DNA of 64,000 nt from Pseudooceanicola algae (lineage in GTDB: Bacteria > Pseudomonadota > Alphaproteobacteria > Rhodobacterales > Rhodobacteraceae). The DNA is taken from assembly GCF_003590145.2 (NCBI RefSeq), contig NZ_CP060436.1:1274001-1338000 (forward strand), read 5' to 3'. A program made the translations under genes and the position numbers. Positions 36,353-45,175 of this stretch are shown here, one piece after another (the first letter of the stretch is position 1; every line of letters starts with the position of its first letter). The notes under the pieces are model-generated. The model saw only the letters and a list, made by a program, of their open reading frames with translations, made no database searches and was not told where the DNA came from.

Positions 36353-37240
36353 CTAGGTACGCTCTTCTCGGATGTGATGCTGGCCAAGGGCCGCCGGTTG
36401 CGACCAACGGTCCGTGCCGCGTGCCGCTGCCCAAACCATGACCACAAGCGTTGCCAGGTAGGGCGTCATCTGCAGGAAGTACTTGGGGATATCGACGCCG
36501 AGCGCAGCAACGCGCGGGATCAGCGCTTCGATACAGCCAAAGAGCACCGCGCCGACCAAGACCCGCCACGGATGCCAGCGCGCAAAGATGACCAGCGCAA
36601 TCGCGATCCAACCGCGCCCGCCAATCACCCCGTCCACCCAAATCCGCGACACGACCACGGTCAGATACCCGCCCGCCAGTCCGATCAGCGCCCCCCCCAG
36701 CAAGATGGCCATGAACCGCATCGCGGTCACGTCGATCCCCGCTGCATCCGCCGCCGCCGGGTTTTCGCCGACAGCGCGCAAGCTCAGACCAAAGCGCGTG
36801 CGGTTGAGCATCCAGACCACCAGCGCGCAAAGCACCGGTGTCGCATAGACGATGATGTCCTGGCCAAGCAGGATTGGCTGCAAACCCTTGATCGCTTGGT
36901 TTGTCCAGCCTTCGGCAGAAGCAATATAGCTCGTCAAGGCCTCTGCGAAGAACACAAGCGCCAGCCCCGCGATTACATGGTTGATCCGCAGGCTCGCCGC
37001 CATAATCGCGAAAATGAAGCTCATCGCGACCCCGGCCAAAACCGATCCCGCCAGCGCAACAAACGGGGAATAGCCCACGATCATCAACCCAACCCCCGCA
37101 AGCGCACCCGCGAGCATGAACCCTTCGGCGGCGAGGTTCAGGACCCCTGCCCGCTCGCTGATGATCAACCCCATAGCGGCCAGAGCAAAGGGGGTCGCAA
37201 ATCCCGGAATATTGACGAGCCAGTTCAGCAGGAAATCCAT
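36353..37240 (-). CDS. BMP-type ABC transporter permease (second)
   Basis: 295-residue inner-membrane permease of the RbsC/YufQ-like family, starting MDFLLNWLVNIPGFATPFAL with about 8-9 helices. The conserved GLIISERAGVLNLAAEGFML (about residues 24-43) and LRAVGENPAAADAAGIDV are diagnostic for the nucleoside/purine-type importers. The start at 37240 overlaps the stop of the first permease gene (TGATG); the in-frame extension upstream begins with TTG and is less likely. Confidence 0.92.
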   Translation of the reverse strand: MDFLLNWLVNIPGFATPFALAAMGLIISERAGVLNLAAEGFMLAGALAGVGLMIVGYSPFVALAGSVLAGVAMSFIFAIMAASLRINHVIAGLALVFFAEALTSYIASAEGWTNQAIKGLQPILLGQDIIVYATPVLCALVVWMLNRTRFGLSLRAVGENPAAADAAGIDVTAMRFMAILLGGALIGLAGGYLTVVVSRIWVDGVIGGRGWIAIALVIFARWHPWRVLVGAVLFGCIEALIPRVAALGVDIPKYFLQMTPYLATLVVMVWAAARGTDRWSQPAALGQHHIREERT

Positions 37241-38364
37241 CACACCGCACTCCGCCAATGCATGTTGTACGTCAGGAAAAACTCAGACGCGGCGACGCAG
37301 ATGATGAAGATGCCCTGCACCAGTTGGACCAGCGCGGAAGGCACGCCAAAGAACACCTGAAGACTTTGGCCAACAAGGATCAGGAGCGCCATCAAGAAGG
37401 CCACGATCACCACACCGAACGGCTGGTTGCGCCCAAGGAACGCGATGAGGACGCCGGAAAACAGATAGCCGCTGAAAAAGTCCTGCGTCATGCGGCCCTC
37501 GACCCCGGCTGAGATCACAAAACCCGTCAGGCCGCCGACAGCACCGGAGGCCAGGATCGAGGCAACCGAAAGCCCAAGCACGGGCACTCCTACAGCAGTC
37601 GCCATCGTCGTGTTGGACCGCAGAATGTCGATCAAGTAGCCGACACGGGATTTCGAAAACACCCACCATAAGACGACCGCCAGGATGATCGCCAACGGCA
37701 GCCCCCAGTTGAGATTCTGCCAGCCAAGCTGCGGCAAACGCTCAAACGGCTCAAACTGTGCGGAATGCGGGAACGAACTTACCGGGTCTTTCCACGGGCC
37801 GTAAAGCAGATGAAGCAACAGGTTGAACGCTACGTAATTCAGAAGCAGCGTCGTAATGACCTCATTTACCTGCAACCGCAGCTTCAAATACGCCGGCCCG
37901 GCGATCCAGATGATCCCGCCCAGACAGGCCGCCAGCGCCATTGACAGCAACCGCAGACTCTCGGGTCCGATATCCCAGACCGCAACCGCCGTTGCAAAGA
38001 TCGCGCCAAGGATCATCTGCCCCTCCAGCCCGATGTTCCAAAAGCTCGACCGAAACGCGATGGCCGTCGCCAAGCCTGCCACGATCAGTGGCGTGGTCTG
38101 TGCCAGTACTGATCCAAGCGCACGGGGGCTGGAAAACGCGGTGGTGGCAATTTCGCGGCCAAGGTCGCTGGGTGCCACGCCCGCCAACCAGAGCAAGCCA
38201 ACGGACAGGGCCGTCGCAACGGCCAGGCTCGCCATGTAGACCAGAACGTTGAAGCGATCCGACACCCTCTGGCGCGGCTCCAACAAAGGCACCAGTCGCA
38301 AACGGGGTTTGGCGGTCGGCGTCACGGGCATCGCCGTCTTGTCCAAGGTTTCCGAATTAGTCAT
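37240..38364 (-). CDS. BMP-type ABC transporter permease (first)
   Basis: 374-residue permease, YufP-like. A basic cytoplasmic N-terminus leads to about ten helices with FWNIGLEGQMILGAIFAT (about residues 110-127), LKLRLQVNEVITTLLLNYVA and LRSNTTMATAVGVPVLGL, all typical of the family. ATG 38364 (MTNSETLDKTAM) overlaps the end of the ATPase gene by eight bases. Pairs with the next permease to form the membrane channel. Confidence 0.92.
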   Translation of the reverse strand: MTNSETLDKTAMPVTPTAKPRLRLVPLLEPRQRVSDRFNVLVYMASLAVATALSVGLLWLAGVAPSDLGREIATTAFSSPRALGSVLAQTTPLIVAGLATAIAFRSSFWNIGLEGQMILGAIFATAVAVWDIGPESLRLLSMALAACLGGIIWIAGPAYLKLRLQVNEVITTLLLNYVAFNLLLHLLYGPWKDPVSSFPHSAQFEPFERLPQLGWQNLNWGLPLAIILAVVLWWVFSKSRVGYLIDILRSNTTMATAVGVPVLGLSVASILASGAVGGLTGFVISAGVEGRMTQDFFSGYLFSGVLIAFLGRNQPFGVVIVAFLMALLILVGQSLQVFFGVPSALVQLVQGIFIICVAASEFFLTYNMHWRSAV

Positions 38365-39847
38365 GAGACACCATCGCCCCCCCCACATCACTGCGGTTCG
38401 TAGGGGCGTGGAACTCGGCCGAAAGCCGCCCGCCCGTCAGCACGCCGATCCGGTCGGACAGAAGCAACACCTCATCCAGGTCTTCGCTGATCAGGATAAC
38501 CGCGGCCCCACGATCCCGTGCGCGGCGCAGGTGATCATGCACGGCCGCCCCTGCCCGCACATCCAGGCCGCGCGACGGGCTGTGGGCCAGGATGACACGC
38601 GGTTCGCCTTCGAATTCCCGGGCAATAACGAGCTTTTGGGCGTTTCCACCGGACAAGAGCGCTGCCTTCTGCCCAGTGCCCCGAGCACCCTGCACATCGA
38701 AGGTTTCAACCGCTGCTGCCGCTGCCGCCCGCGCTTTTTTGCGTGCAAACCAGCCCCAGCCGCCATATTTCCCGGCAAGCACCCCGTTGATTGCGTAATT
38801 ATCCGAAATTGCAATCCCGCCCGCCAGTCCATGACGATACCGATCCACCGGAATGCTCGCCATCCCGTGTCGTCGCCGATGCGCGGGACCAGCGCGGGTG
38901 ACATCGCCGAAACCCGCGATCTCGATCGATCCCTCGCTGGGGATGCTCAGTCCCATCAGCAACTCAGCCAGTTCGTTCTGACCATTGCCTGACACACCGG
39001 CGATCCCGTAGATCTCGCCATCTTTGACCTCAAAGCTCACATCGACCAGACCCTTGCGCCCGCCTTCGCCTGCAAATCTGAGCTTGTTCATTCGGATACG
39101 CGTTCCGCCCACATGCTTGGACGGCTTGGGGGTTTCAACGATGCTTTCCCCCACGATGAGGGTGGTAAGCCGCATCCGGTCCATTTCAGCGGGCCGCGTT
39201 TCTGCAATCTTCGATCCCTGCCGCATCACCGTAATCCGGTCGGAGTGCTCCAGCGCCTCATGCAGCTTGTGGGTGACAAGGATTACTGCACTGCCCCCCT
39301 CTGCCAGCCCGCGCACCAACGACATGAGCGCGCGACCATCGTCTTCGCTCAGAACCGCTGTGGGTTCGTCAAGGATGATGACGCGGGCGCCCGCGACCAA
39401 TACCTTCAGAATTTCAACGCGTTGCTGTTCGGAGATACCAAGCAATCCGGCTCGGGCGCTCAGATCGATATCGAACCCCATTTTTGCAGCGATCTCCCCC
39501 GCCTGTCGGGCGACTTCGGCGGCGGGACGACCCGGATTAAAGAGCAGAATGTTCTCGAGAACGCTAAAGGCAGGCACCAGTTTGAAGTGTTGATGCACCA
39601 TGCCGATCCCCATCGCAGCCGCATCCCGCGCGCCAGCAATCGTCACGACCTTGCCGTCCACCTCCACATGCCCCTCATCAGGCGCGTAGAGCCCGCAGGC
39701 TATATTCATCAGAGTGGACTTCCCTGCCCCGTTTTCCCCCAAAAGCGCGTGGACTTCGCCGGGTTGCACCGAGAAGTCCACGCTATCAAGGGCCCTGAAG
39801 CCCCCGAAGCTTTTAGACACAGAGCACAGGCGCAGAGCGTCTTGCAT
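38357..39847 (-). CDS. BMP-type ABC transporter ATP-binding protein (double NBD)
   Basis: 496-residue fused ATPase. NBD1 has Walker A GENGAGKST (about residues 37-45), a signature-like GISEQQRVEILK and Walker B VIILDEPTAVLS. NBD2 has GVSGNGQNE in place of Walker A, an LSGGNAQK signature and the degenerate Walker B VILAHSPSRGLD. This asymmetry is normal in the RbsA/YufO-type family, so it is not a sign of decay. Powers the two permeases encoded downstream. Confidence 0.93.
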   Translation of the reverse strand: MQDALRLCSVSKSFGGFRALDSVDFSVQPGEVHALLGENGAGKSTLMNIACGLYAPDEGHVEVDGKVVTIAGARDAAAMGIGMVHQHFKLVPAFSVLENILLFNPGRPAAEVARQAGEIAAKMGFDIDLSARAGLLGISEQQRVEILKVLVAGARVIILDEPTAVLSEDDGRALMSLVRGLAEGGSAVILVTHKLHEALEHSDRITVMRQGSKIAETRPAEMDRMRLTTLIVGESIVETPKPSKHVGGTRIRMNKLRFAGEGGRKGLVDVSFEVKDGEIYGIAGVSGNGQNELAELLMGLSIPSEGSIEIAGFGDVTRAGPAHRRRHGMASIPVDRYRHGLAGGIAISDNYAINGVLAGKYGGWGWFARKKARAAAAAAVETFDVQGARGTGQKAALLSGGNAQKLVIAREFEGEPRVILAHSPSRGLDVRAGAAVHDHLRRARDRGAAVILISEDLDEVLLLSDRIGVLTGGRLSAEFHAPTNRSDVGGAMVSHD

Positions 39848-39874
39848 GTGTAGATCCTTACCGATGAGAGCCGG

Positions 39875-40960
39875 TTACTGGCCCGAAACACCTTCGACGA
39901 ACCAATCCATGCCCCAGAGAGCGCCGTCATCGAGCACAGCACCCGCCGCGACACGTTCGGTGCCATCACGGTCCATTAGCGGCCCGGCAAAGATCTGTTT
40001 GCCCGCGATGATCGCGTCGCGTTCGGCCATCACTTTTGCTTCAAGCTCTTCCGACACAGCGTCGCCGCAGCACGCGATATCAATCGCGCCTTCGGAGATG
40101 GACAGGAAGGCACCGTAAGGCGCGGCCTCAAACGCACCTGCGGAGATGCGCTCAATTTCCGGCTCGAGGAATTCGTCCCATGTCCAGATCGACGAACACT
40201 GGGTTGCGGCGCTGAATTCGGACAAATCACGGTGGTGGCCGGTGGCATAGATGCCCTTTTCGGCGGCAACGATTTGCGGTGTCGGCGTGTCAACGTGCTG
40301 ACCAACGACATCCACGCCCTGCTCGATCAATGCTTCCGTCGCAGCCCGTTCTTTCACCGGATCACCCCAGGCGCCCGTGAACACGACGTTCAGCTCTGCA
40401 TCCGGGTTCACCTGGCGCGCGCCCAGGAGATAGGCGTTCACAGTCCAGTTCACGAGACCAAAGGGGTTGGCTGCCACAAAACCGATCTTGTTGGATTTGG
40501 TCAGGCCGCCCGCCACCATGCCACACAGATACTGTGTTTCGTAGGTGCGCCCATATACGCTTTTGAGGTTCGGGCCATTGGTCGTCCCGGCCGGGTTGAT
40601 AAAGACGATGTCGGGATATTCTTCCGACAGCTCTTTGAACGTGTCGGAGTAACCAAAGGCCGACCCGATGATGATGTTCGCGCCGCGTTCAATGAACAGT
40701 TCCGCCGCGGGACGGATCGCGGTAGCGCTTTCGGGAATTTCGGCAACTTGCGGAATCCGAAGACCCAAATCGCTTTCAATTTTGACACGGGACTCGTCAA
40801 TCGACTGTGACCAACCGCCGTCATTGGTCGGTCCAAACAGGATAATTGCAGGTTTGGGGTCGCCAACGGCAGCCAACTCAGCCTGCGCGGCACCGGCCAT
40901 CTGCGCGGCGACAAGAACACCGGCGGCAGCGGCACGGGTAACTGTGCGTAAGAAGTTCAT
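39875..40960 (-). CDS. BMP-family ABC transporter substrate-binding protein
   Basis: 361-residue periplasmic binding protein of the BMP/Med family (PnrA/BmpA-like), which in studied cases binds nucleosides or purines. A signal peptide (MNFLRTVTRAAAAGVLVAAQMAGAAQA) ends near residue 27. GPTNDGGWSQSIDESR, IIGSAFGYSDTFKELSEEYPD, YETQYLCGMVAGGLTKSNKIGF and VDVVGQHVDTPTP are family hallmarks. It is first in the minus-strand operon, with a candidate operator 183 bases upstream of its ATG. Confidence 0.92.
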   Translation of the reverse strand: MNFLRTVTRAAAAGVLVAAQMAGAAQAELAAVGDPKPAIILFGPTNDGGWSQSIDESRVKIESDLGLRIPQVAEIPESATAIRPAAELFIERGANIIIGSAFGYSDTFKELSEEYPDIVFINPAGTTNGPNLKSVYGRTYETQYLCGMVAGGLTKSNKIGFVAANPFGLVNWTVNAYLLGARQVNPDAELNVVFTGAWGDPVKERAATEALIEQGVDVVGQHVDTPTPQIVAAEKGIYATGHHRDLSEFSAATQCSSIWTWDEFLEPEIERISAGAFEAAPYGAFLSISEGAIDIACCGDAVSEELEAKVMAERDAIIAGKQIFAGPLMDRDGTERVAAGAVLDDGALWGMDWFVEGVSGQ

Positions 40961-41142
40961 ATGTATATCTCTGCTTTTTTCATAGCCCGACGGGCGCGGC
41001 CCATACCGGCCGATCAAGGACATCGAAGTGGGTCATGTGACGAGCAGTCCAGACAGAACGTCCCGCGTCCAAAAAATCTATGAACCGGGCCGGAATTCGG
41101 TCAAGGCAATTGCGATATGCCAGAAAACAGCCACTCAATAAA

Positions 41143-41160
41143 TTTGACCGTTTGCTCAAA
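41143..41160. promoter_or_regulatory. Palindrome resembling a RutR-type operator
   Basis: TTTGACCGTTTGCTCAAA. Compared with the RutR consensus TTGACCA-NN-TGGTCAA it matches 12 of 14 defined positions. It sits in AT-rich DNA upstream of the BMP operon, where its promoter should be. No TetR-family gene is in the window, so the regulator would have to act from elsewhere. Confidence 0.45.
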
Positions 41161-41249
41161 AAGAGGCCGGATGGTCAGACCTGACAGATTTTTCTGCACA
41201 AAATGAAACGTGCCTGGACAAAGGTTGAAGGGGTCACCCTTAGTGTCGG

Positions 41250-41495
41250 AGAGGCGGATGGAGTTCAAATGTCACCTTCGTCCCGTCTGAAAAGAAGCCT
41301 TCATCGAAGCGCCAGTGGGAAGCCAACGTACAGCATGACCGCCCGACGGATGATTTCGGGACTGCTGTGAAAATACCTGAACAGGTATTTTTCCCCAACG
41401 AAGGCTACGCAGCCGTCCTGCCGCCTCAACCCAATTCGCTCGGACAATCCCTGCGCGATATGTTCGGCTATCTGGAACAGGGTTCAACGATGTGA
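41250..41495 (+). other. Open fragment of an unrecognised gene
   Basis: About 80 sense codons between an upstream TAG and a TGA at 41493-41495, without a convincing start. The fragment has protein-like character (KIPEQVFFPNEGYAAVLPP, then SLRDMFGYLEQGSTM). It could be the 3' end of a gene cut by insertion of the adjacent IS. No family recognised. Confidence 0.3.
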
Positions 41496-41499
41496 TGGC

Positions 41500-41850
41500 T
41501 GACCTGTCGGTCGGTGATGCACGGGTCGACCGGCCGCCCCTGAGTGTCGCAGAGAGCCTGCAGCTTGGTGTTCATGACGCCCTTGGTGCGCGCCCTCTCG
41601 GAACCTTGCTACGCAATGCCCCCTCTCGGGCAGTGGATCAGGCGACAATGCCCCCATTTTGGCGGCCATGCTGAACGCCGCGCGGCCGTCCTTGAGATAT
41701 GTCGCGTCGATCATCACGGGCTTCTCTTCGCCGTGCTCCACCGCCAAGCCGGGGCCTGTGAACCGACCTCTTGCCACGACTCGAAAAGCCGCGCAAAGAC
41801 AGCCTTGGAAGGAGCCGAGCGCTGCCCTGGCGGGGCCGCATCCGCCTCCC
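41500..41850 (-). mobile_element. IS5-family (IS427-like) transposase remnant
   Basis: Minus-strand fragments in two or three frames: KAVFARLFESWQEVGSQAP, then LAVEHGEEKPVMIDATYLKD (holding the first DDE-motif Asp), then after a shift RTKGVMNTKLQALCDTQGRP. These match the middle of IS427-group transposases. The C-terminal part is missing. It is a different element from the remnant at 33.9 kb. It ends only about 20-30 bases before the SLC13-type gene. Confidence 0.75.
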
Positions 41851-41869
41851 TCTCATTTGGATCGCCACC

Positions 41870-43690
41870 ATGCTTTTCGATCTCGGCTCTGCCTCGCCCC
41901 TTGTTGCCCCGATCCTGGCCACCGCCGTGATCCTGGTGGTCTTCGCGACCTTCATGACGGAACGCTTTCCGGCAGATGTGGTGGCGCTTTGCGGCGCGGC
42001 TGCCGCGTTGTTCCTTGGCCTTGCGGATGACGACGACCTGCTGTCGGCGCTGGCAAATCCGGCGCTGGCGACCATCGGCGCGATGTTCCTGATCTCTGCG
42101 GGATTGGTGCGGACCGGCGCGTTGGAAGGGCTGATCGTGCTGCTGACGCGCCTGTCTCGGCGCAATGCGCCACTGGCGGTGCTGGCGTTGTTGCTGGTGG
42201 CTGCCGGAGCGTCGGCCGTTCTGAACAACACGCCGGTTGCGATGGTACTGATCCCGGTCACCATCGGGCTGGCCCAGCAGATGAAGTCCGCGCCGTCGCG
42301 CCTGCTTATGCCGTTGTCCTTCATGGTGATCCTGGGCGGCACGGTGACGCTGATCGGGACCTCGACCAACCTGCTGATCGACGGGGTGGCGCGCGACCTC
42401 GGCTTTGCCCCCTTCGGCCTGTTCGAGATCGCGCCGATGGGCCTTATCCTGGCGGCGGTCGGCGGAACATTCCTGGCCATCCTTGCACCCCGCCTGCTGC
42501 CCGATCGGCCCACCGTGGCGGCGCATCTGGGCGCGCGCGAAAGCCGGTCCTGGCTGACCGACCTCTTTATCCCCGAAGGCTCTGCCCTGATCGGGGCCAA
42601 CCCGACGCAGATCCCCGCGCTGCGCCATGGTGGCGGTAGGGTGGTCGACGTGATCCGCGGCGATGCATCCCTGCGGCGCGTGCTGACAGAGGCACGGATC
42701 GAGGCGGGTGATATCCTGATCCTGCGCACCCGCGACAGTGAAATCGCCGGGCTGCGCGATGGCGCCGCACGCGGCGCGCATCTGGCCCCGGCCGGTGCAC
42801 TGCCCCCCGCCGAAGCCGCCCCGGCCCGCCTGCGTCGCGCCAGCATGGCCGAGCTTCTGGTGGCGCCGAGGTCCCGCGCCGAAGGTCAGAGCCTGGGCGC
42901 GCTGCGCTGGCGTCGCCGCTTCGGAGTTTATCCGCTGGCCCTGCACCGGCGCGGCGCCGACATCCGCGCGCGGCTGGAAACCACGCCCTTGGCGGCCGGC
43001 GACACCCTGCTGATAGACGGCACCGCCGAAGACATCGCGCGGCTGGCAAAGGATCAGGACCTGATCCTGCTGTCCCCCAGCCCGTCCCGTGCCTTTCGCC
43101 GGGGCAAGGCCCCGGTGGCAGGGGCGATCCTTCTGGGCACCGTCCTGCTTGCGGCGTTCAACATCGCGCCGATCCTGCCGCTGTCCTTCATCGGAGCGGC
43201 GCTTATGCTGGCCACCGGCTGTATCAGCGTCGAAGAAGGGCTTGGCGCCGTGGACGGCCGGCTGTTGCTGCTGATCATGTCGATGCTGGTGCTGGGCAAG
43301 GCACTGGACGGCTCCGGCGCGGTCGCAATCGCGGTCAAGGCGCTGGCCCCGCTGCTGCAGGACAGCTCGCCCTGGCTGGCGCTGGCGCTGACCTATGCAG
43401 TGACCTCCATCGTGACCGAGATGATCACCAACAACGCGGTGGCCGTGCTGATGACCCCTGTCGCGGCCGGCCTGGCGGTCGGCCTCGGCGTCGATCCCCG
43501 GCCCTTCATCGTGGCGGTGATGTTCGCGGCCTCGGCCAGCTTTGCCACCCCCATCGGCTATCAGACCAATACACTGGTCTATAACGCCGGGGGCTACAGG
43601 TTCACCGACTTCCTGCGTCTTGGCCTGCCGATGAACCTGGTCTGCGGGATCGTCACCGTGGCGGCGATCCCGCTGTTCTGGCCGTTCTGA
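41870..43690 (+). CDS. SLC13/DASS-type permease with central RCK_C (TrkA-C) domains
   Basis: 606-residue ion transporter. The N-terminal helices include LNNTPVAMVLIPVTIGLA and TVTLIGTSTNLLIDGVA (SNT motif). Two TrkA-C-like cytoplasmic modules (about residues 220-410; GDILILRTRDSEIAGLRDG and GDTLLIDGTAEDIARLAKD) lie in the middle. A second membrane half carries EMITNNAVAVLMTPVA and FATPIGYQTNTLVYNAGGY. This build is typical of YbiR/SAC1-like sulfate or dicarboxylate transporters. The start at 41870 has no clear ribosome-binding site, and the IS remnant ends right upstream, so expression may have been altered. Confidence 0.9.
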   Translation: MLFDLGSASPLVAPILATAVILVVFATFMTERFPADVVALCGAAAALFLGLADDDDLLSALANPALATIGAMFLISAGLVRTGALEGLIVLLTRLSRRNAPLAVLALLLVAAGASAVLNNTPVAMVLIPVTIGLAQQMKSAPSRLLMPLSFMVILGGTVTLIGTSTNLLIDGVARDLGFAPFGLFEIAPMGLILAAVGGTFLAILAPRLLPDRPTVAAHLGARESRSWLTDLFIPEGSALIGANPTQIPALRHGGGRVVDVIRGDASLRRVLTEARIEAGDILILRTRDSEIAGLRDGAARGAHLAPAGALPPAEAAPARLRRASMAELLVAPRSRAEGQSLGALRWRRRFGVYPLALHRRGADIRARLETTPLAAGDTLLIDGTAEDIARLAKDQDLILLSPSPSRAFRRGKAPVAGAILLGTVLLAAFNIAPILPLSFIGAALMLATGCISVEEGLGAVDGRLLLLIMSMLVLGKALDGSGAVAIAVKALAPLLQDSSPWLALALTYAVTSIVTEMITNNAVAVLMTPVAAGLAVGLGVDPRPFIVAVMFAASASFATPIGYQTNTLVYNAGGYRFTDFLRLGLPMNLVCGIVTVAAIPLFWPF

Positions 43691-43710
43691 CCCAATGGGC
43701 CGAGGGCCGA

Positions 43711-44541
43711 TCAGGAATCTTCGTAGTCATCCGGATCCGGCGCGATCCGGCTTCCGGTCTCAAGTTCGGCCAGCGACGCCATGTCCGCCGCGCTCAGTTC
43801 GAAATCGAACAGGTCGAAGTTCTGCGCCAAGCGCCCGGCATTGGACGACCGCGGGATCACCGAAACGCCGATCTGAAGATGCCAGCGCAGGATGACCTGC
43901 GCCGGGGTCTTGCCGGTCCGCTCCGCGATCGCGACGATCTGCGGCGCCTCGAATGTCATGCTGCGCCCAAGCGGCGACCAGCTTTGCGTGACGATGCCAT
44001 GCCGGTCGTTTTCGGCGCGCATTTCGTCCTGCTGGAACAGCGGATGCAATTCGATCTGGTTCAGCACCGGCGCCTCGCCGGTTTCGGCAACCAGCCGGTC
44101 GATATGCGGCCCCTTGAAGTTCGACACACCGGCCGAAAGGATCTGGCCATCGGCCTTTGCCGCCAGAAGCGCCTTCCAGGTCTCGACGTAAAGGTCGTGC
44201 TTGGGGCGCGGCCAGTGGATCAGGCAAAGATCAAGCTGATCGACGCCGATGCGCTTCAGGCTGCCATCGATGGCGCGGCGGGCCGCGTCATAGCCCTGGT
44301 CCGCATTCCAGACCTTTGAGGTGATGAACAGGTCCTCGCGCGCGACACCCGACTGGGCAATGCCCTTGCCCATGCCCTCTTCGTTGCCATAGACCTTGGC
44401 GCCGTCGATCAGGCGATAGCCAAGGCCTATCGCGGTCTTGACGATCTCGGTCACCTCGGGTTCCGGCACCTGCCAGACGCCCAGCCCGAGACGCGGGATG
44501 GCATGTCCGTCGTGAAATTTCAGCGGGGATAGATCGGTCAT
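43711..44541 (-). CDS. Aldo/keto reductase (2,5-diketo-gluconate reductase-like)
   Basis: 276-residue NADPH-dependent reductase. IPRLGLGVWQVPEPEV opens the barrel. The catalytic set is Asp in GYRLIDGAKVYGNE (with Tyr), Lys in DLFITSKVWN and His in LDLCLIHWPRP. VSVIPRSSNAGRLAQNFD is the cofactor-binding region. The start at 44541 gives MTDLSPLKFHDGHAIP. Usual active-site sequence is LIDTA; LIDGA here is a small change. Substrate not predictable. Confidence 0.93.
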   Translation of the reverse strand: MTDLSPLKFHDGHAIPRLGLGVWQVPEPEVTEIVKTAIGLGYRLIDGAKVYGNEEGMGKGIAQSGVAREDLFITSKVWNADQGYDAARRAIDGSLKRIGVDQLDLCLIHWPRPKHDLYVETWKALLAAKADGQILSAGVSNFKGPHIDRLVAETGEAPVLNQIELHPLFQQDEMRAENDRHGIVTQSWSPLGRSMTFEAPQIVAIAERTGKTPAQVILRWHLQIGVSVIPRSSNAGRLAQNFDLFDFELSAADMASLAELETGSRIAPDPDDYEDS

Positions 44542-44722
44542 GGGCTTGTCCAGTCTCTGATCGGTGTTTCGAAAAGGGTCGAGGCCGGTCCTGGCCCCGC
44601 CCCTATGTAGGGGGACCAGGACCGGAAGAAAACGCCTTGGCCTCAGGTCACCGTCCCTTTCGCCCCGGCGCAGGACTGCTAGCATGCAACGATGCCCCCG
44701 AACGCCCGGAAAGGCCCGCGCC

Positions 44723-45175
44723 ATGCTGCCCAAGATCCTGCCCGTCCCCGCCGTGCTTGCCGTGGTGCCCCGGTTGGGCCCCGATGACCTGCCCGAGATC
44801 CTGCTGGTCCGGCGCGCCAATCCCCCCGATGCCGGGCTGTGGGGCTTTCCCGGTGGCCATCTTGATCCCGGAGAGCCCCTTGCCACGGCGGCCCTGCGCG
44901 AACTGTGCGAGGAAACCGGCGTCTCTGCCAGCGCCGGACCGGTGCTCGACGCCCTCGACGCCCTGGACCGGGACGAAGCCGGGGCGCTGCGGTGTCATTT
45001 CGTACTGATCGCGGTGCTCTGCCACTGGCAATCCGGCACCCCGGAGGCCGCCGATGATGCGCTTCAGGCCGCCTGGGTCCCCCTGTCACAGCTTCGTGAA
45101 GGCACCCTGCCCGCCAGCGCCGGGGTTCTGGCCCTTTCGGAAACCGCCTGCGCCCGGTTGATCGAGAAAGGCTGA
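44723..45175 (+). CDS. NUDIX hydrolase
   Basis: 150-residue pyrophosphohydrolase. The Nudix box is complete: GGHLDPGEPLATAALRELCE then ETGV (about residues 45-68). VLLVRRANPPDAGLWGFPG is typical of ADP-ribose / nucleotide-sugar-type members. Start taken as ATG 44723 (MLPKILPVPAVLAVV); ATG 44684 is an alternative. Single gene, divergent from the aldo/keto reductase. Confidence 0.9.
   Translation: MLPKILPVPAVLAVVPRLGPDDLPEILLVRRANPPDAGLWGFPGGHLDPGEPLATAALRELCEETGVSASAGPVLDALDALDRDEAGALRCHFVLIAVLCHWQSGTPEAADDALQAAWVPLSQLREGTLPASAGVLALSETACARLIEKG

Noticed and set aside
38357-39847. ABC ATPase damaged in its second nucleotide-binding site
   Set aside because: Loss of Walker A in the second half is normal in this RbsA/YufO-like family.
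33900-41850. Composite transposon formed by the two IS5-type remnants
   Set aside because: The two remnants come from different transposase groups, are in opposite orientation and both lack most of the gene, so they are not matching ends.
32880-41870. Right-hand attachment site copy for the dusA island
   Set aside because: No second copy of the conserved dusA 5' sequence (around PMMDWTD codons) was seen between 33 and 42 kb. The end may be eroded or beyond the region examined.
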